Source: Geothrix rubra (GTDB taxonomy: Bacteria; Acidobacteriota; Holophagae; Holophagales; Holophagaceae). Taken from it: a stretch of 64,000 nt of DNA. The stretch is from the NCBI RefSeq assembly GCF_030268065.1, contig NZ_BSDD01000005.1:188156-252155 (forward strand), in the 5' to 3' direction. A model generated the notes under the pieces. The model was not told where the DNA came from. It was given only the letters and a program-made list of their open reading frames with translations, and ran no database searches. Below, piece after piece: positions 33,099 through 41,947 of this stretch (its first letter is position 1; every line of letters begins with the position of its first letter). Position numbers and translations under genes: made by a program.

Positions 33099-34061
33099 CT
33101 AGGCGTAGACCTCGGTGGCGAGTTCGGCGGGATCGGGGAAGGGGGAGGCGGCGGCGAAGTCGGCGGCTTCATCGATGTCGCGGCGGATCCGCGCCTCCAG
33201 CCGGGCCAGGTCCGCCTCTTCCAGTCCTCCCTGCGCGAGGAGGCGGGCCTTCTGGCGGTCGATGGGATCCTTGGCCCGCCACTCGGCGATCTCCGCGGGG
33301 TCCACGTAGGACTGGTCGTGGGGCTCCATGTGGCCCCGCTGGCGGTAGGTGGTGGCCTCCAGGAGGAAGGGGCGCCGGGTGGCGCGGACCTGCGCCACGG
33401 CGGCGGTGGCGGCCTCGAACACGGCCTCCACGTCGTTGCCGTCCACGGTGAGGGCCTCGATGCCGTAGCCTGCCGCCCGAGGCGCGATGTGGTCGCCGAC
33501 CATGGTCTCCTTCCGGTGGACGTAGGCCTGCCACTGGTTGTTCTCGCAGACGTAGAGCACGGGCAGGTTCCAGATGGAGGCGAGGTTCAGGGACTCGTGG
33601 AAGATGCCCTCGCAGGCCGCGCCGTCGCCGAAGAAGCACGCGACGATGCCGTCGCCGCCGAGCATCTCCCGGGAGAGCGCGGCGCCCGTGGCGAGGGACA
33701 GCTCCCCGCCCACGATGGTGGAGGTGAGGATCACCCCCAGCTCCTTCGCAGAGATGTGCAGGGTGCCGCTCTTGCCCTTGCAGTAGCCGGTGCTGCGGCC
33801 CATGACCTCGGCCAGCATGCGGCCGGGATCGGCGCCCCGGGCCAGCAGGTGTCCGGCGCTCCGGTGGTTGGTGAGGATCTGGTCCTGGGGGGCCAGGGCC
33901 GAGACCACGCCCGCCGCCGCGGCCTCCTGGCCGACGGAGGTGCAGACGTGGGGGAAGGGGCCGGCTTCGTGGAAGGCGATGATCTTCTCCTCGTAGGCGC
34001 GGATGAGCAGCATCCGCTCCAGCAGGAGCCGGGACGTGGACAGGGGAAGGGCTGGCGGCAT
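33099..34061 (-). CDS. pdhA: 2-oxoacid dehydrogenase E1 component, alpha subunit
   Basis: A 320-residue TPP-binding subunit. The start LLLERMLLIRAYEEKI leads to the substrate-side HRSAGHLLARG. GKSGTLHIS, GGELSLATGAAL and the TPP motif GDGAACEGIFHESLNLASIWNLP...NNQWQ follow, then TTYRQRGHMEPHD. The set is diagnostic of the PdhA/AcoA group. It starts the two-gene alpha-beta unit. In Acidobacteriota such pairs are common in addition to a main pyruvate dehydrogenase; here a ferredoxin-dependent oxidoreductase also exists. Confidence 0.93.
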   Translation of the reverse strand: MPPALPLSTSRLLLERMLLIRAYEEKIIAFHEAGPFPHVCTSVGQEAAAAGVVSALAPQDQILTNHRSAGHLLARGADPGRMLAEVMGRSTGYCKGKSGTLHISAKELGVILTSTIVGGELSLATGAALSREMLGGDGIVACFFGDGAACEGIFHESLNLASIWNLPVLYVCENNQWQAYVHRKETMVGDHIAPRAAGYGIEALTVDGNDVEAVFEAATAAVAQVRATRRPFLLEATTYRQRGHMEPHDQSYVDPAEIAEWRAKDPIDRQKARLLAQGGLEEADLARLEARIRRDIDEAADFAAASPFPDPAELATEVYA

Positions 34062-34094
34062 GGGGGCCTCCGGGAATCAGCGGGTTGAGGGGGG

Positions 34095-35129
34095 TCAGCG
34101 GGAACGAGTCCCGGCGCCGGCGTCGATCCAGGCTCGGAGGCGGTCGAGGGCCTCCCGGTCGGCGAGGACCGAGCCCAGCGGGGGCATCTGGGAGGTCGGA
34201 CGGCGGGAGGCCATCCGGTAGGGCACGGTGCTGTGGCCGGCCTCGCCCGGGAGGATGCGGTGGCTGCGGCCCGGGGCCTCGCCGGGGAGGGTGAAGCGGC
34301 TGGGCCGGCCCACGGTGGAGGCCTGTCCGGGTTCCGGGACTCCCGCCGCGGCGTGGACATGGCGGAAGTCCAGGTCCAGGCCGTCGATGGGCTGGTCCCT
34401 GCGGTGGCAGGCGCCGCAGTTGGCGGCCAGGTAGCCCAGCACCGCGCGGGTGTCGGGATCGGTGGCCCGGATGCGCGGGGGATTCACCAGCAGATCGGGA
34501 CGGGCGTGGCGGAGCCGCCCCGCTGCCACCAGCTCGGCCAGGGTGAGCATGCCCGGCTGGAGGGGCTCGCCGTGGATGGCCCCGGGATCGCGGTCCGGGG
34601 AGAGCTGGAGCGCGGTGAATCCGAGCGGTTCCGTGCGTCCGTTCCCGTGGCAGGTCCGGCAGTCGGTCACGCCGGGGATGCTGTGCCGCAGGCCGGGCGT
34701 GATCTCCGCGACGTCCGGGAGGCCCTCGTCCGGCACGAGGGTGGCCTCTGTCTGCGTGGCGTTCCAGGCATAGCTGGCGAAGACCCAGGTGCGGGGCCGG
34801 GCATGCCAGAGGAAGCGCGTCTCCACCTTGCGGCCATGGAACCGGAACTCCTTCCAGAACTTCGTGCCCACGGGGAAGGTCCAGGCGTCCTCCTCCCGGC
34901 CGTCGATGGCCGCGCCTTCGGGGAGCCGGACCCACCGGGACTTCGCCGCCCCGTCCGACCACAGCGGGTACTGGGGGGCGTAGGGGCGGTTGCGGGTGTC
35001 GACGCGCCCCGGGGCCGCGTAGAGCCCCGTCTGCGAGAGCAGCCGGGGGGCGCGGGGCGCCGGGAGGTCGCGGGCCGTCCCCGGAAGCATCCCGAGGACG
35101 GCGGCGAGCAAAGTGAGGACCGGACGCAT
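34095..35129 (-). CDS. SO2930-family dihaem c-type cytochrome
   Basis: A 344-residue exported protein (signal peptide about 1-19). It matches my memory of the SO2930/TIGR03806 family: YPLWSDGAAKSRWVRLP, then WTFPVGTKFWKEFRF, ETRFLWH and WVFASYAWN. Two haem sites are visible, CRTCH (about 156-160, in DCRTCHGNGRTEPLGF) and CGACH (about 237-241). The C-terminus has a Met-containing SQMPPLGS that could give an axial ligand. Its role in electron transfer is unknown. It follows the single-haem cytochrome gene by 14 bp and is co-directional with the E1 genes. Confidence 0.85.
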   Translation of the reverse strand: MRPVLTLLAAVLGMLPGTARDLPAPRAPRLLSQTGLYAAPGRVDTRNRPYAPQYPLWSDGAAKSRWVRLPEGAAIDGREEDAWTFPVGTKFWKEFRFHGRKVETRFLWHARPRTWVFASYAWNATQTEATLVPDEGLPDVAEITPGLRHSIPGVTDCRTCHGNGRTEPLGFTALQLSPDRDPGAIHGEPLQPGMLTLAELVAAGRLRHARPDLLVNPPRIRATDPDTRAVLGYLAANCGACHRRDQPIDGLDLDFRHVHAAAGVPEPGQASTVGRPSRFTLPGEAPGRSHRILPGEAGHSTVPYRMASRRPTSQMPPLGSVLADREALDRLRAWIDAGAGTRSR

Positions 35130-35143
35130 GGCGGGTTCCGGCC

Positions 35144-35686
35144 TCAATGGGACGCGACGGGTTCCAGGGCCTCGGGCACGCGGTTGCGCACCGGAGGCTG
35201 GGCCTTCAGGTAGGCGAAGAGGGCCTTCAGGTCCGCGTCGCTGGCGGCCTGGAGGATCTGGATGGGCATGGGGGGGAGGATGGGCCGCCCCTTGCCGAGG
35301 TGGCGCCCGGACCGGACGGCCTGGAGGAACTGGGCCTCGGTCCAGTGCCCCAGGCCCGTCTCGGCATCGGGGGTGAGGTTCGCGGCGAAGGTCACGCCCC
35401 AGGGACCGGCGAAGGCCGTGTTGGTGCCGGCGCCGGCCCACGCCCAGGGCGCCTTGAGCTCTGGAGCGGCGGGCATCACCAGGGCCTCGGGGTGGCCGGA
35501 CAGGCCGCGGGCGACATCCATCTCCGGTCCCTTGGGGCCCATCTTCCGGGGCATGTGGCAGTCCGCGCAGCCCATGATGCGGACCAGGTAGGCGCCCCTT
35601 CGGAGCTGGGCATCCGGGGCCGCCGCCGATGCGAGTCCGCAGGAGAGTCCGGCCAGGAGGGCGGCGCGGAAGGTGCAGGGAAACAT
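35144..35686 (-). CDS. Periplasmic c-type cytochrome
   Basis: A 180-residue protein with a signal peptide (about 1-22, ending SAA). The single haem site is MGCADCHMPRK (about 39-49). A distal LPPMPIQIL stretch could give the sixth Met ligand. GHWTEAQFLQAVRSGRH and ADLKALFAYLKAQPPV are typical of class I cytochromes of dehydrogenase-linked type. It is first in a two-gene cytochrome unit, preceded by a region with four phased TTAAG repeats, so its expression is probably controlled. Confidence 0.88.
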   Translation of the reverse strand: MFPCTFRAALLAGLSCGLASAAAPDAQLRRGAYLVRIMGCADCHMPRKMGPKGPEMDVARGLSGHPEALVMPAAPELKAPWAWAGAGTNTAFAGPWGVTFAANLTPDAETGLGHWTEAQFLQAVRSGRHLGKGRPILPPMPIQILQAASDADLKALFAYLKAQPPVRNRVPEALEPVASH

Positions 35687-35771
35687 GGATCACCTCATCA
35701 GGAAGGTCGGGATCGGTCCCGATGGGTGGTTTAGCGAGAGGGGCGAGTCTGGTTTATGGTTTTTTCCACCC

Positions 35772-35809
35772 TTAAGGAAGAATTAGCGCCTCTTTAAGAA
35801 GCTTTTAAG
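35772..35809 (-). promoter_or_regulatory. Four TTA(A)G repeats at exact 11-bp spacing upstream of cytochrome genes
   Basis: TTAAG begins at 35772, TTAG at 35783, and TTAAG again at 35794 and 35805. The last two extend to TTTAAGAA. The 11-bp phase is that of OmpR/PhoB-type binding sites. They lie 86-123 bp upstream of the cytochrome start on the minus strand. Confidence 0.6.
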
Positions 35810-35831
35810 AAATGCGAGATCGGGGCCGGGG

Positions 35832-37190
35832 TCAGCCTGGGGTCGCGACCTTCCCCGGCCCGTCCGCGAGCTCGAGGGGGCACCCCACCTGCAGGCGGAA
35901 CCGGCCCCGGCCCGTCTTCTGGAGGCGGATGCAGGCCCCCCGCTCCTCGAGCCGGCGGCCCAGGAGCACCAGCCGGGCCTCGAGGTTGTCGCTGACGTCC
36001 GGCAGCCTCACCCGGGGGTCCAGGCGCAGCTCCCGGTTCGTGAAGTCGGTCCGGCCCAGGGCCAGGTGGTCCCGGAGCAGGGCCCAGAGGATGCTGCCGG
36101 CCACGCCCTTGATGAGGTACTCCCCGTCCAGGAACACGCTGTCGTTCTCCGTGTAGTGCCGCACCACCACGGGACGGCCGCCGGCGACGGAGGGTTCCGC
36201 GGAAGGGAGGAGCTCGTCGGGAACCTCCGCATCCGCCTGCAGGAGGCGGATGGCGGTGCCCAGGTGGCTGGCGAAGACCACCGCGGCGTCCTCGTCGTCG
36301 TAGGTGAAACGCAGCTCGGCCGGGCTCTCCATGAAGAGCACCCCCAGGGGGCCCGCGGGCCCTTGGATGGGCACGGCCAGCTGGCTTCCCGGGGCGGCCA
36401 GCCCGGGCAGGGGGATCTCGGTCTCCAGCCGGTCCGCCAGGACGCCCTGCCCGACGGTCTCCCGGATGGCCCGGCCGTAGGTGTATTCGGAGGTCATGTG
36501 TCCGATGCGGATGGGGACGCCCTCCCGTGCCGCGACGCCGATGATCCCCTGCCCCACGGGGATCTCCGCGCCCACGCCGGAGGCCTCGTAGCCCCGGCTG
36601 GCCACGGTATAGAGGCGGTCGCCGGCCGCGTCGAGCAGGAGCACCATGGCGTGGTGGAGGTCGAAGTGGCGCGCCAGGCCGTCCAGTGCCGCCTCCAGGA
36701 GGGCGGCCAGGTCCCCGCAGGCGGAGAAGGCCTCCGAGCAGGCCCGCAGGGCGGCCAGGAGGCACAGGTCCCGGGCCGGCGCGGGCAGCGACTCCCCGGG
36801 CAGGGCCTCGATCTCGAGCACGCGGTAGACGTCGGATCCCAGCAGCCTGAACACGCCCGACATGCCCGTGTGGGAGGCGATGCCGGCGAGCTTGGCCCTC
36901 ATGCATTCGAAGAGCGGACCCGAGGTCTCCGTCCGGAGGTATTCCATGGAGAACCGGTACTGCCGGGCGGTCCATGGATGGACGAGGATCATGGCCACCC
37001 GGGGGTTCGCGAGGACATTGCGCCGGGTGTGGTTGAAGAACTGGTAGGACAGGGCCACATGATCGGGATCCACGTACTGCACCTGGGAGAGCTGGGCCAC
37101 GTTGGGGATCCCGTCCGCAGAGCAGGTGCAGAGCACGCCAGGAACGGCTCCGTCCATGCAGTCGCGGAGAGCGTCGGCCCGCAGCTTCAT
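35832..37190 (-). CDS. FMN-binding split-barrel protein with GAF domain
   Basis: A 452-residue cytosolic protein. Residues 1-150 look like a pyridoxamine-phosphate-oxidase-type split barrel (GVLCTCSADGIPNVAQLSQV, then DPDHVALSYQFFNHTRRNVLANPRVAMILV). A GAF domain spans about 165-320 (ALDGLARHFDLHHAMVLLLD, PVGQGIIGVAAREG, QLAVPIQGPAGPLGVLFMES). The C-terminal 110 residues, including VRHYTENDSVFLDGEYLIKGVAGSILW and NRELRLDP, resemble a winged-helix module. It may sense a small molecule through flavin and GAF and act on DNA or a partner. Its start overlaps the stop of the next split-barrel gene by ATGA. Confidence 0.75.
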   Translation of the reverse strand: MKLRADALRDCMDGAVPGVLCTCSADGIPNVAQLSQVQYVDPDHVALSYQFFNHTRRNVLANPRVAMILVHPWTARQYRFSMEYLRTETSGPLFECMRAKLAGIASHTGMSGVFRLLGSDVYRVLEIEALPGESLPAPARDLCLLAALRACSEAFSACGDLAALLEAALDGLARHFDLHHAMVLLLDAAGDRLYTVASRGYEASGVGAEIPVGQGIIGVAAREGVPIRIGHMTSEYTYGRAIRETVGQGVLADRLETEIPLPGLAAPGSQLAVPIQGPAGPLGVLFMESPAELRFTYDDEDAAVVFASHLGTAIRLLQADAEVPDELLPSAEPSVAGGRPVVVRHYTENDSVFLDGEYLIKGVAGSILWALLRDHLALGRTDFTNRELRLDPRVRLPDVSDNLEARLVLLGRRLEERGACIRLQKTGRGRFRLQVGCPLELADGPGKVATPG

Positions 37191-37681
37191 CGGGCCCCAG
37201 CCAGGGGCGCGCCGGCCTGGGGACCGGGGGTCTGCAGGTGGGCCGAGTCCGGGGTGAAGGCCACGGCGGTGAGATCCTCCAAGGGCGCCGCGAGCAGGGC
37301 CCGGATGAGTGGCTCGGGGAATCCCAGCCGGCCCACCTCCGTCACGAAGGCCTGCCGGTAGGCCTCCACCCGATGGGCATCCCCGGGATCGAGCGGGACC
37401 TCCCGGGCGTCCGCGGCCTTGATCTGGATGGCTCGGTGGCTGTGGGGTTCGGTGAAGACGATCGCCACCGCGCCGTTGTCCGCGATGGCCTCGAGGAGGG
37501 GCGAGGCCTGCCGGCGGGACAGGAAGACTGTCACCCGGGTCCGGTCGGTGGACACCCGGCAGCCCAGGGCCCGCGCGAGGGTGGGGATCCGGTGGCTGTC
37601 CCGGGCCCCCACGTTGATGGACACGCCGCCTTCGAGGAAGGCCGCGAGCTCCGGGTCGAGAAGGGGCGCGGGCGGGTTCAT
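37187..37681 (-). CDS. Pyridoxamine 5'-phosphate oxidase-like FMN-binding protein
   Basis: A 164-residue small split-barrel protein. VSINVGARDSHRIPTLARALGCRV and VTVFLSRRQASPLLEAIADNGAVAIVFTEPHSHRAIQIKA match the flavin-binding PNPOx-like group. The substrate is unknown. It is translationally coupled to the downstream split-barrel-GAF gene, so the two probably work together. Confidence 0.75.
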   Translation of the reverse strand: MNPPAPLLDPELAAFLEGGVSINVGARDSHRIPTLARALGCRVSTDRTRVTVFLSRRQASPLLEAIADNGAVAIVFTEPHSHRAIQIKAADAREVPLDPGDAHRVEAYRQAFVTEVGRLGFPEPLIRALLAAPLEDLTAVAFTPDSAHLQTPGPQAGAPLAGAR

Positions 37682-37793
37682 GGGACCGTCGGGATCGAGG
37701 CTTCCATGAAACCACGGATCACCAGATGGCGGGACTCCCCGGCGCGTCGCAGAGGGAGCCTGGATCAGGGAGGTACGGAAGCGGAAACGCCCG

Positions 37794-40700
37794 TCAGGCC
37801 TCGTCGGGGAGGGGCTGCGCGGCCACCCCTTCGGCCGCGGGGGCGTCGAAGCGGCCGAACTTCCAGAGCAGGATCGGCAGGAGCAGCAGGTTGAGGAGGG
37901 TGGAGGTGGTCAGCCCGCCGAGGATGACGACGGCCATGGGGCCCTCGATCTCGCGGCCCGGCTGGCGAGAACCGAGGGCCAGGGGCAGGAGGGCCAGGGC
38001 CGTGACGGTGGCGGTCATGAGGATGGGCACCAGCCGCTCCTCTGCCGCCCGCCGAGCCGTGGCCTGGTCCCAGGAGCAGCCCTCCTGGAACACCAGGTGC
38101 TCCGCGTGGGAGATGAGCATGATGCTGTTGCGGGTGGTGATGCCGAAGAGGGTGACGAAGCCCACGAGGGCGCCCAGGTTCAGCGTCCCGCCCGTGAGGA
38201 GGGCGCCGAGCACGCCGCCCATGAGGGCGAAGGGCAGGTTGGCCAGCACCAGCGCGAGGTTGCGGGGAGAACGGAAGACCAGGCTCAGGAGGGCCAGGAT
38301 GCCCGCGAAGGCGATGAGCAGGTGGAAGGCCAGCTCCCGGTGGGCGGCGTCCTGGACCTCCAGCACCCCCCCGAACCGGGCCGTGATCCCGGGCGGCAGG
38401 CCTGCGCCCTGGACGGCCCTCCGCGCGTCGGCCACGAAGGCCGCGAGGCTGCGGCCCTGCACGCTGCAGGTCACGACCGTGCGCCGCTGGGCGTCGTCGT
38501 GGAGCACGGCGTAGCGGCCGGTGCCCCGCTGGAGACGCGCCACCTGGGACAGGGGCACGCTGCGGCCGTCCGGGGTGTGGAGGGCCAGGTCCAGCACGCG
38601 CTGGGGGTCCCGGCGGGTCTCCGGCAGCAGGGTGAGGGCCACATCCGTCACCACCGGCCCCTGGAAGACCTGCCCGACCACCTGGCCCTGGTAGGCCGTC
38701 TGGATGGCCTCCAGCACCTCCACGGGGCGCAGCCCCTGGCGGGCGACGGCCTCGGGATCCAGGCGGAGGGTCCACTCGGGTTGCCCCGGCGGGCTGTCCA
38801 CGGCCACCTCCTGGGCTCCGGGGACGCCCGCCAGCACCGCCTTGACCCGGGCCGCCGCGGCGTCCAGCTGATCCAGGTCCTGGCCGCTGAGCTGCACCAC
38901 CACGGGGGCGTTGCTGCCGGAGATGTAGTCGTCCACGCGGTCCGCCAGGTAGGTCTTCACCTCGAAGGTGGCGCCGGGCAGGGCCCGCAGGGCCTCCCGC
39001 ACCCGGTCGGGGGTGTCCGCAGGCGCGCCGGGGGCCAGCTCCAGGTCGAACTCGCTGAACTGGGGGCCCACGGTGTCGTCGCCGCCCTCGGTGCGGCCGG
39101 CCCGCTGGGAGATGCGGCCCATGGCGGGCACCTTGGCCAGCACGGCGGCCACCCGCTGCCCCAGGCGCAGGCTCTCCTGGAGCGAGGCCCCCGTGGGCAG
39201 GTTCACCTGGAGGATGAGGTGCCCCTCCTGGAAGTCGGGCAGGAAACCGCCGGAGAGGAAGGGCAGGGCCACCAGGGCGCCCGCCACCAGGAGGCCCGCG
39301 CCCAGGAGCAGGGCCTTGGGGCGGGCCATGAGGTCGCCCACCAGCCCGTGGTAGCGGGCCTTGAGCCGGGCCACCCAGGCCGGTTCCTCGTGGGGCAGGC
39401 GGCCCTTCCCGAAGATCAGCAGCGTCATGGCCGGCGTCACCGTGAGGGCCACCAGCAGCGAGGCCAGCACGGCGGAGAGGTAGGCCCAGCCCAGGGGCGC
39501 GAAGATCCTGCCCTGCACGCCGCTGAAGGCCAGCACCGGGAACATGACCAGGGCCACCACGCCCGTGGCGAAGACCACGGAGCCGCGGACCTCCATGGAG
39601 GCCTCCAGGACGATCCGGGCGGCGGAACGCGGGTCAGCCGCCTCCCGGGCCAGCCGCATGCGCCGGAGGATGTTCTCCACGTCGATGATGGCGTCGTCCA
39701 CCACCTCGCCCAGGGCGATGGTGAGGCCGCCCAGGGTGAGGGTGTTGAGGGTGAAGCCCAGGTGCACCAGCACGATCACCGCCGCCAGCAGGGACAGCGG
39801 GATGGCCGTGAGGGAGATGAAGGCGGTGCGGGGATCCCGCAGGAAGGCCAGCAGCACGAGGACCACCAGCAGGCCGCCCAGCAGGAGGGCGTTGCGGGCG
39901 TTGCCCACGGCCGTCTCGATGAAGGAGGCCACGCGGAAGGTGGGGGCGTGGAGCGCGATGCCGCGTCGCGCCAGGTCCGGGCCCTGGGCCTTCAGCTCGG
40001 CCTCGATGGCCTTCGTCACTTGGATGACGTCGGCCCCCGGCTGCACGAACAGCTCGCAGGTGAGGCCCGTCCGGCCGCCCACCATGGCCGCGCTGGTGGA
40101 CGGGGCCGGGCCCCAGGCCACCCGGGCCAGGTCCGCGATGCGGAGCACCGCGCCGTCCTTCGCGGCCACGGCCACCTGGCCGAGGGCCTCGGGGGTGAGG
40201 CTCTGGCCCTCGCTCCGCAGCACGATCCGCTGCTCCGGCGTGTCCACGAAGCCCGCGCCGCGGATGCCCGTGGCGGCCGCGGCCGCGGCGCGCACCTGGT
40301 CCAGGGTGAGGCCGTGGGCCTGGAGGCGGCCGGGGATGAGCTGGATCTGGAGCTGGCGCACCTCGCCCCCGTAGTCCGACACGTTGGCGATGCCGGGGAT
40401 GCCCAGCAGCCGGGGCCGCAGGGCCCAGTCCAGGTAGGTGCGGAGGTCCATGGGGGACAGGCGGTCGCTGGTGAGGCCGAAGGCGTAGGCGTAGCCGGTG
40501 CTGGAGGCCAGGGGGGCCAGGGCCGGCGTGCCGGCGCCCGCGGGCAGGTGGCCCGCGGCCTCGGCCACGCGCTCGGCCACCTGCTGCCGGGCCCGGTAGA
40601 TGTCCGTGCCTTCGGCGAAGGTGGTGTCGATGGCAGAGATGCCCTGGATGCTCTGGGAGCGGAGGTGCTCCAGGCCCGGCACGCCGTTGAGGGCGCGCTC

Positions 40701-40907
40701 CAGGGGCAGCGTCACGAGCTGCTCCACCTCCTCCGGCGAGAAGCCCGGCGCCTGGGTCTGCACCGTGACCATGGGCGGGGCGAACTCGGGGAAGACCCCC
40801 AGCTGCGCGTGGTACGAGCTGTAGAGGCCGTAGGCCACCAGCAGGGCGGCCGCGACCATGACCAGGCCCCGCAGCCGGAGGGCGCTCCGGACGATGGCGT
40901 TCAGCAT
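37794..40907 (-). CDS. Heavy-metal efflux RND transporter (CusA/CzcA family)
   Basis: A 1037-residue inner membrane pump with the usual 12 helices and two large periplasmic loops. The N-terminal VLVAYGLYSSYHAQLGVFPEFAPPMVTVQTQAPGFSPEEVEQLVT (in part) is typical. The proton-relay helix reads ALGEVVDDAIIDVENILRR. VDDYISGSNAPVVVQLSG and a C-terminal GITTRNSIMLISH are conserved. The substrate metal cannot be fixed from these motifs. It is last in a CBA-type operon, with its start overlapping the adaptor stop in TGATG. Confidence 0.93.
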   Translation of the reverse strand: MLNAIVRSALRLRGLVMVAAALLVAYGLYSSYHAQLGVFPEFAPPMVTVQTQAPGFSPEEVEQLVTLPLERALNGVPGLEHLRSQSIQGISAIDTTFAEGTDIYRARQQVAERVAEAAGHLPAGAGTPALAPLASSTGYAYAFGLTSDRLSPMDLRTYLDWALRPRLLGIPGIANVSDYGGEVRQLQIQLIPGRLQAHGLTLDQVRAAAAAATGIRGAGFVDTPEQRIVLRSEGQSLTPEALGQVAVAAKDGAVLRIADLARVAWGPAPSTSAAMVGGRTGLTCELFVQPGADVIQVTKAIEAELKAQGPDLARRGIALHAPTFRVASFIETAVGNARNALLLGGLLVVLVLLAFLRDPRTAFISLTAIPLSLLAAVIVLVHLGFTLNTLTLGGLTIALGEVVDDAIIDVENILRRMRLAREAADPRSAARIVLEASMEVRGSVVFATGVVALVMFPVLAFSGVQGRIFAPLGWAYLSAVLASLLVALTVTPAMTLLIFGKGRLPHEEPAWVARLKARYHGLVGDLMARPKALLLGAGLLVAGALVALPFLSGGFLPDFQEGHLILQVNLPTGASLQESLRLGQRVAAVLAKVPAMGRISQRAGRTEGGDDTVGPQFSEFDLELAPGAPADTPDRVREALRALPGATFEVKTYLADRVDDYISGSNAPVVVQLSGQDLDQLDAAAARVKAVLAGVPGAQEVAVDSPPGQPEWTLRLDPEAVARQGLRPVEVLEAIQTAYQGQVVGQVFQGPVVTDVALTLLPETRRDPQRVLDLALHTPDGRSVPLSQVARLQRGTGRYAVLHDDAQRRTVVTCSVQGRSLAAFVADARRAVQGAGLPPGITARFGGVLEVQDAAHRELAFHLLIAFAGILALLSLVFRSPRNLALVLANLPFALMGGVLGALLTGGTLNLGALVGFVTLFGITTRNSIMLISHAEHLVFQEGCSWDQATARRAAEERLVPILMTATVTALALLPLALGSRQPGREIEGPMAVVILGGLTTSTLLNLLLLPILLWKFGRFDAPAAEGVAAQPLPDEA

Positions 40908-41947
40908 CAGACGCCCCCCGCGCCGATGGCGGTGCCCTCGGCCAGCCGCGCGTACTCGCCCTGCAGGGCCAGGGCTCCGCGCAGGACCACGGGCTCATCC
41001 TTCTTCAGGCCGCCCGCCAGCGCCACGGACTCGTCCAGGGAGAAGGCCACCGCCACGGCCCGGGGTTCGAAGCGGCCGGGACCCACCTCCACGAAGACCC
41101 GCGCCTGGCCGTCAGACCAGAGGAGCGAGGTCCGGGGCACCAGCACATGGGTGGCGGGCTGTGCGGCGAGGGTGGCGTCCACGGGCAGGCCGGGCCGGAG
41201 CCCCGCGCCGGGGGCCAGGGCCAGGAGGGCGAGGCCACCCGTGAGGGGGGATCCGCCGGGGGCGAGGCCCACCACCGCCAGCGCCAGGGGGCCCGCGAGT
41301 CCCGGCGCGGTGGCGCTCAGGGAGCGGGGCAGGGGCGAGGGGGCGGGCTGGCCCAGGGGCAGGTCCAGGCGCACCACCACCCGGCGGAAATCCGCCAGGC
41401 CGAGGGTGTCGCGGAGGCCGTACTGGGTCCAGGCGGCCTGGGCCTTCCGGGCCTCGCCCTCGGCGCCCTGGCGCTGGGCCGAGGCGGCGGCCGCGGCACC
41501 TTCGGCCTCCTGCAGGGCCCGGTCGGAGGCGCCGCGGTCGGCGGCGTGGAGGGAGCGGACCCGGGCCAGCTCGGCCAGGGCGGCCGCCTCGCCGGACCGC
41601 GCAGCCCGGAGGGCCGCCTCCGCCGAGCGATGCCGGGCCTCGAGCTCGAGGAGGGGCAGGGGATCCAGGACCACGCCGTGAAGGATCAGGCGATCGGCGG
41701 CCGGGGCCTCCCGGGCCGGCGCCACCTGCAGGTCGAGGGCCTCCGCCTGGCCCCGGGCGAGCTGCAGGGCGGGCCGGCCGTCGGGCCCCTTGGCCAGGGT
41801 GGCCTCCGGCGGCGCCGGGGGCGCATCGTCCGCGTCCCCGCCCGGCCCGCCCGCCAGGAGCCGGGCCGTGATGCCGCCCGCCAGCAGGAGGGCGAGGCCG
41901 CCGAGGAGCAGGCGGGCGCGCCGGGAGAGGGGATGGGCTTCGCTCAT
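40907..41947 (-). CDS. RND efflux membrane fusion protein
   Basis: A 346-residue adaptor of the CusB/CzcB group. A membrane anchor (about 12-31) is followed by an Asp/Pro-rich linker, a short coiled-coil hairpin (about 95-160, very Ala-rich) and beta domains with RPGLPVDATLAAQPATHVLVPRTSLLWSDGQARVFVEVG (in part). It is shorter than CusB and lacks obvious Met-rich metal sites. The start overlaps the stop of the upstream TolC-like gene in ATGA. Confidence 0.85.
   Translation of the reverse strand: MSEAHPLSRRARLLLGGLALLLAGGITARLLAGGPGGDADDAPPAPPEATLAKGPDGRPALQLARGQAEALDLQVAPAREAPAADRLILHGVVLDPLPLLELEARHRSAEAALRAARSGEAAALAELARVRSLHAADRGASDRALQEAEGAAAAASAQRQGAEGEARKAQAAWTQYGLRDTLGLADFRRVVVRLDLPLGQPAPSPLPRSLSATAPGLAGPLALAVVGLAPGGSPLTGGLALLALAPGAGLRPGLPVDATLAAQPATHVLVPRTSLLWSDGQARVFVEVGPGRFEPRAVAVAFSLDESVALAGGLKKDEPVVLRGALALQGEYARLAEGTAIGAGGV

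Noticed and set aside
38097-41681. Very long plus-strand open frame of nearly 1200 codons
   Set aside because: It lies antisense to the RND pump and adaptor, whose conserved motifs are clear. The product is low-complexity (His/Gly/Gln/Ala/Arg) with no domain. It is a by-product of GC-rich codon use.
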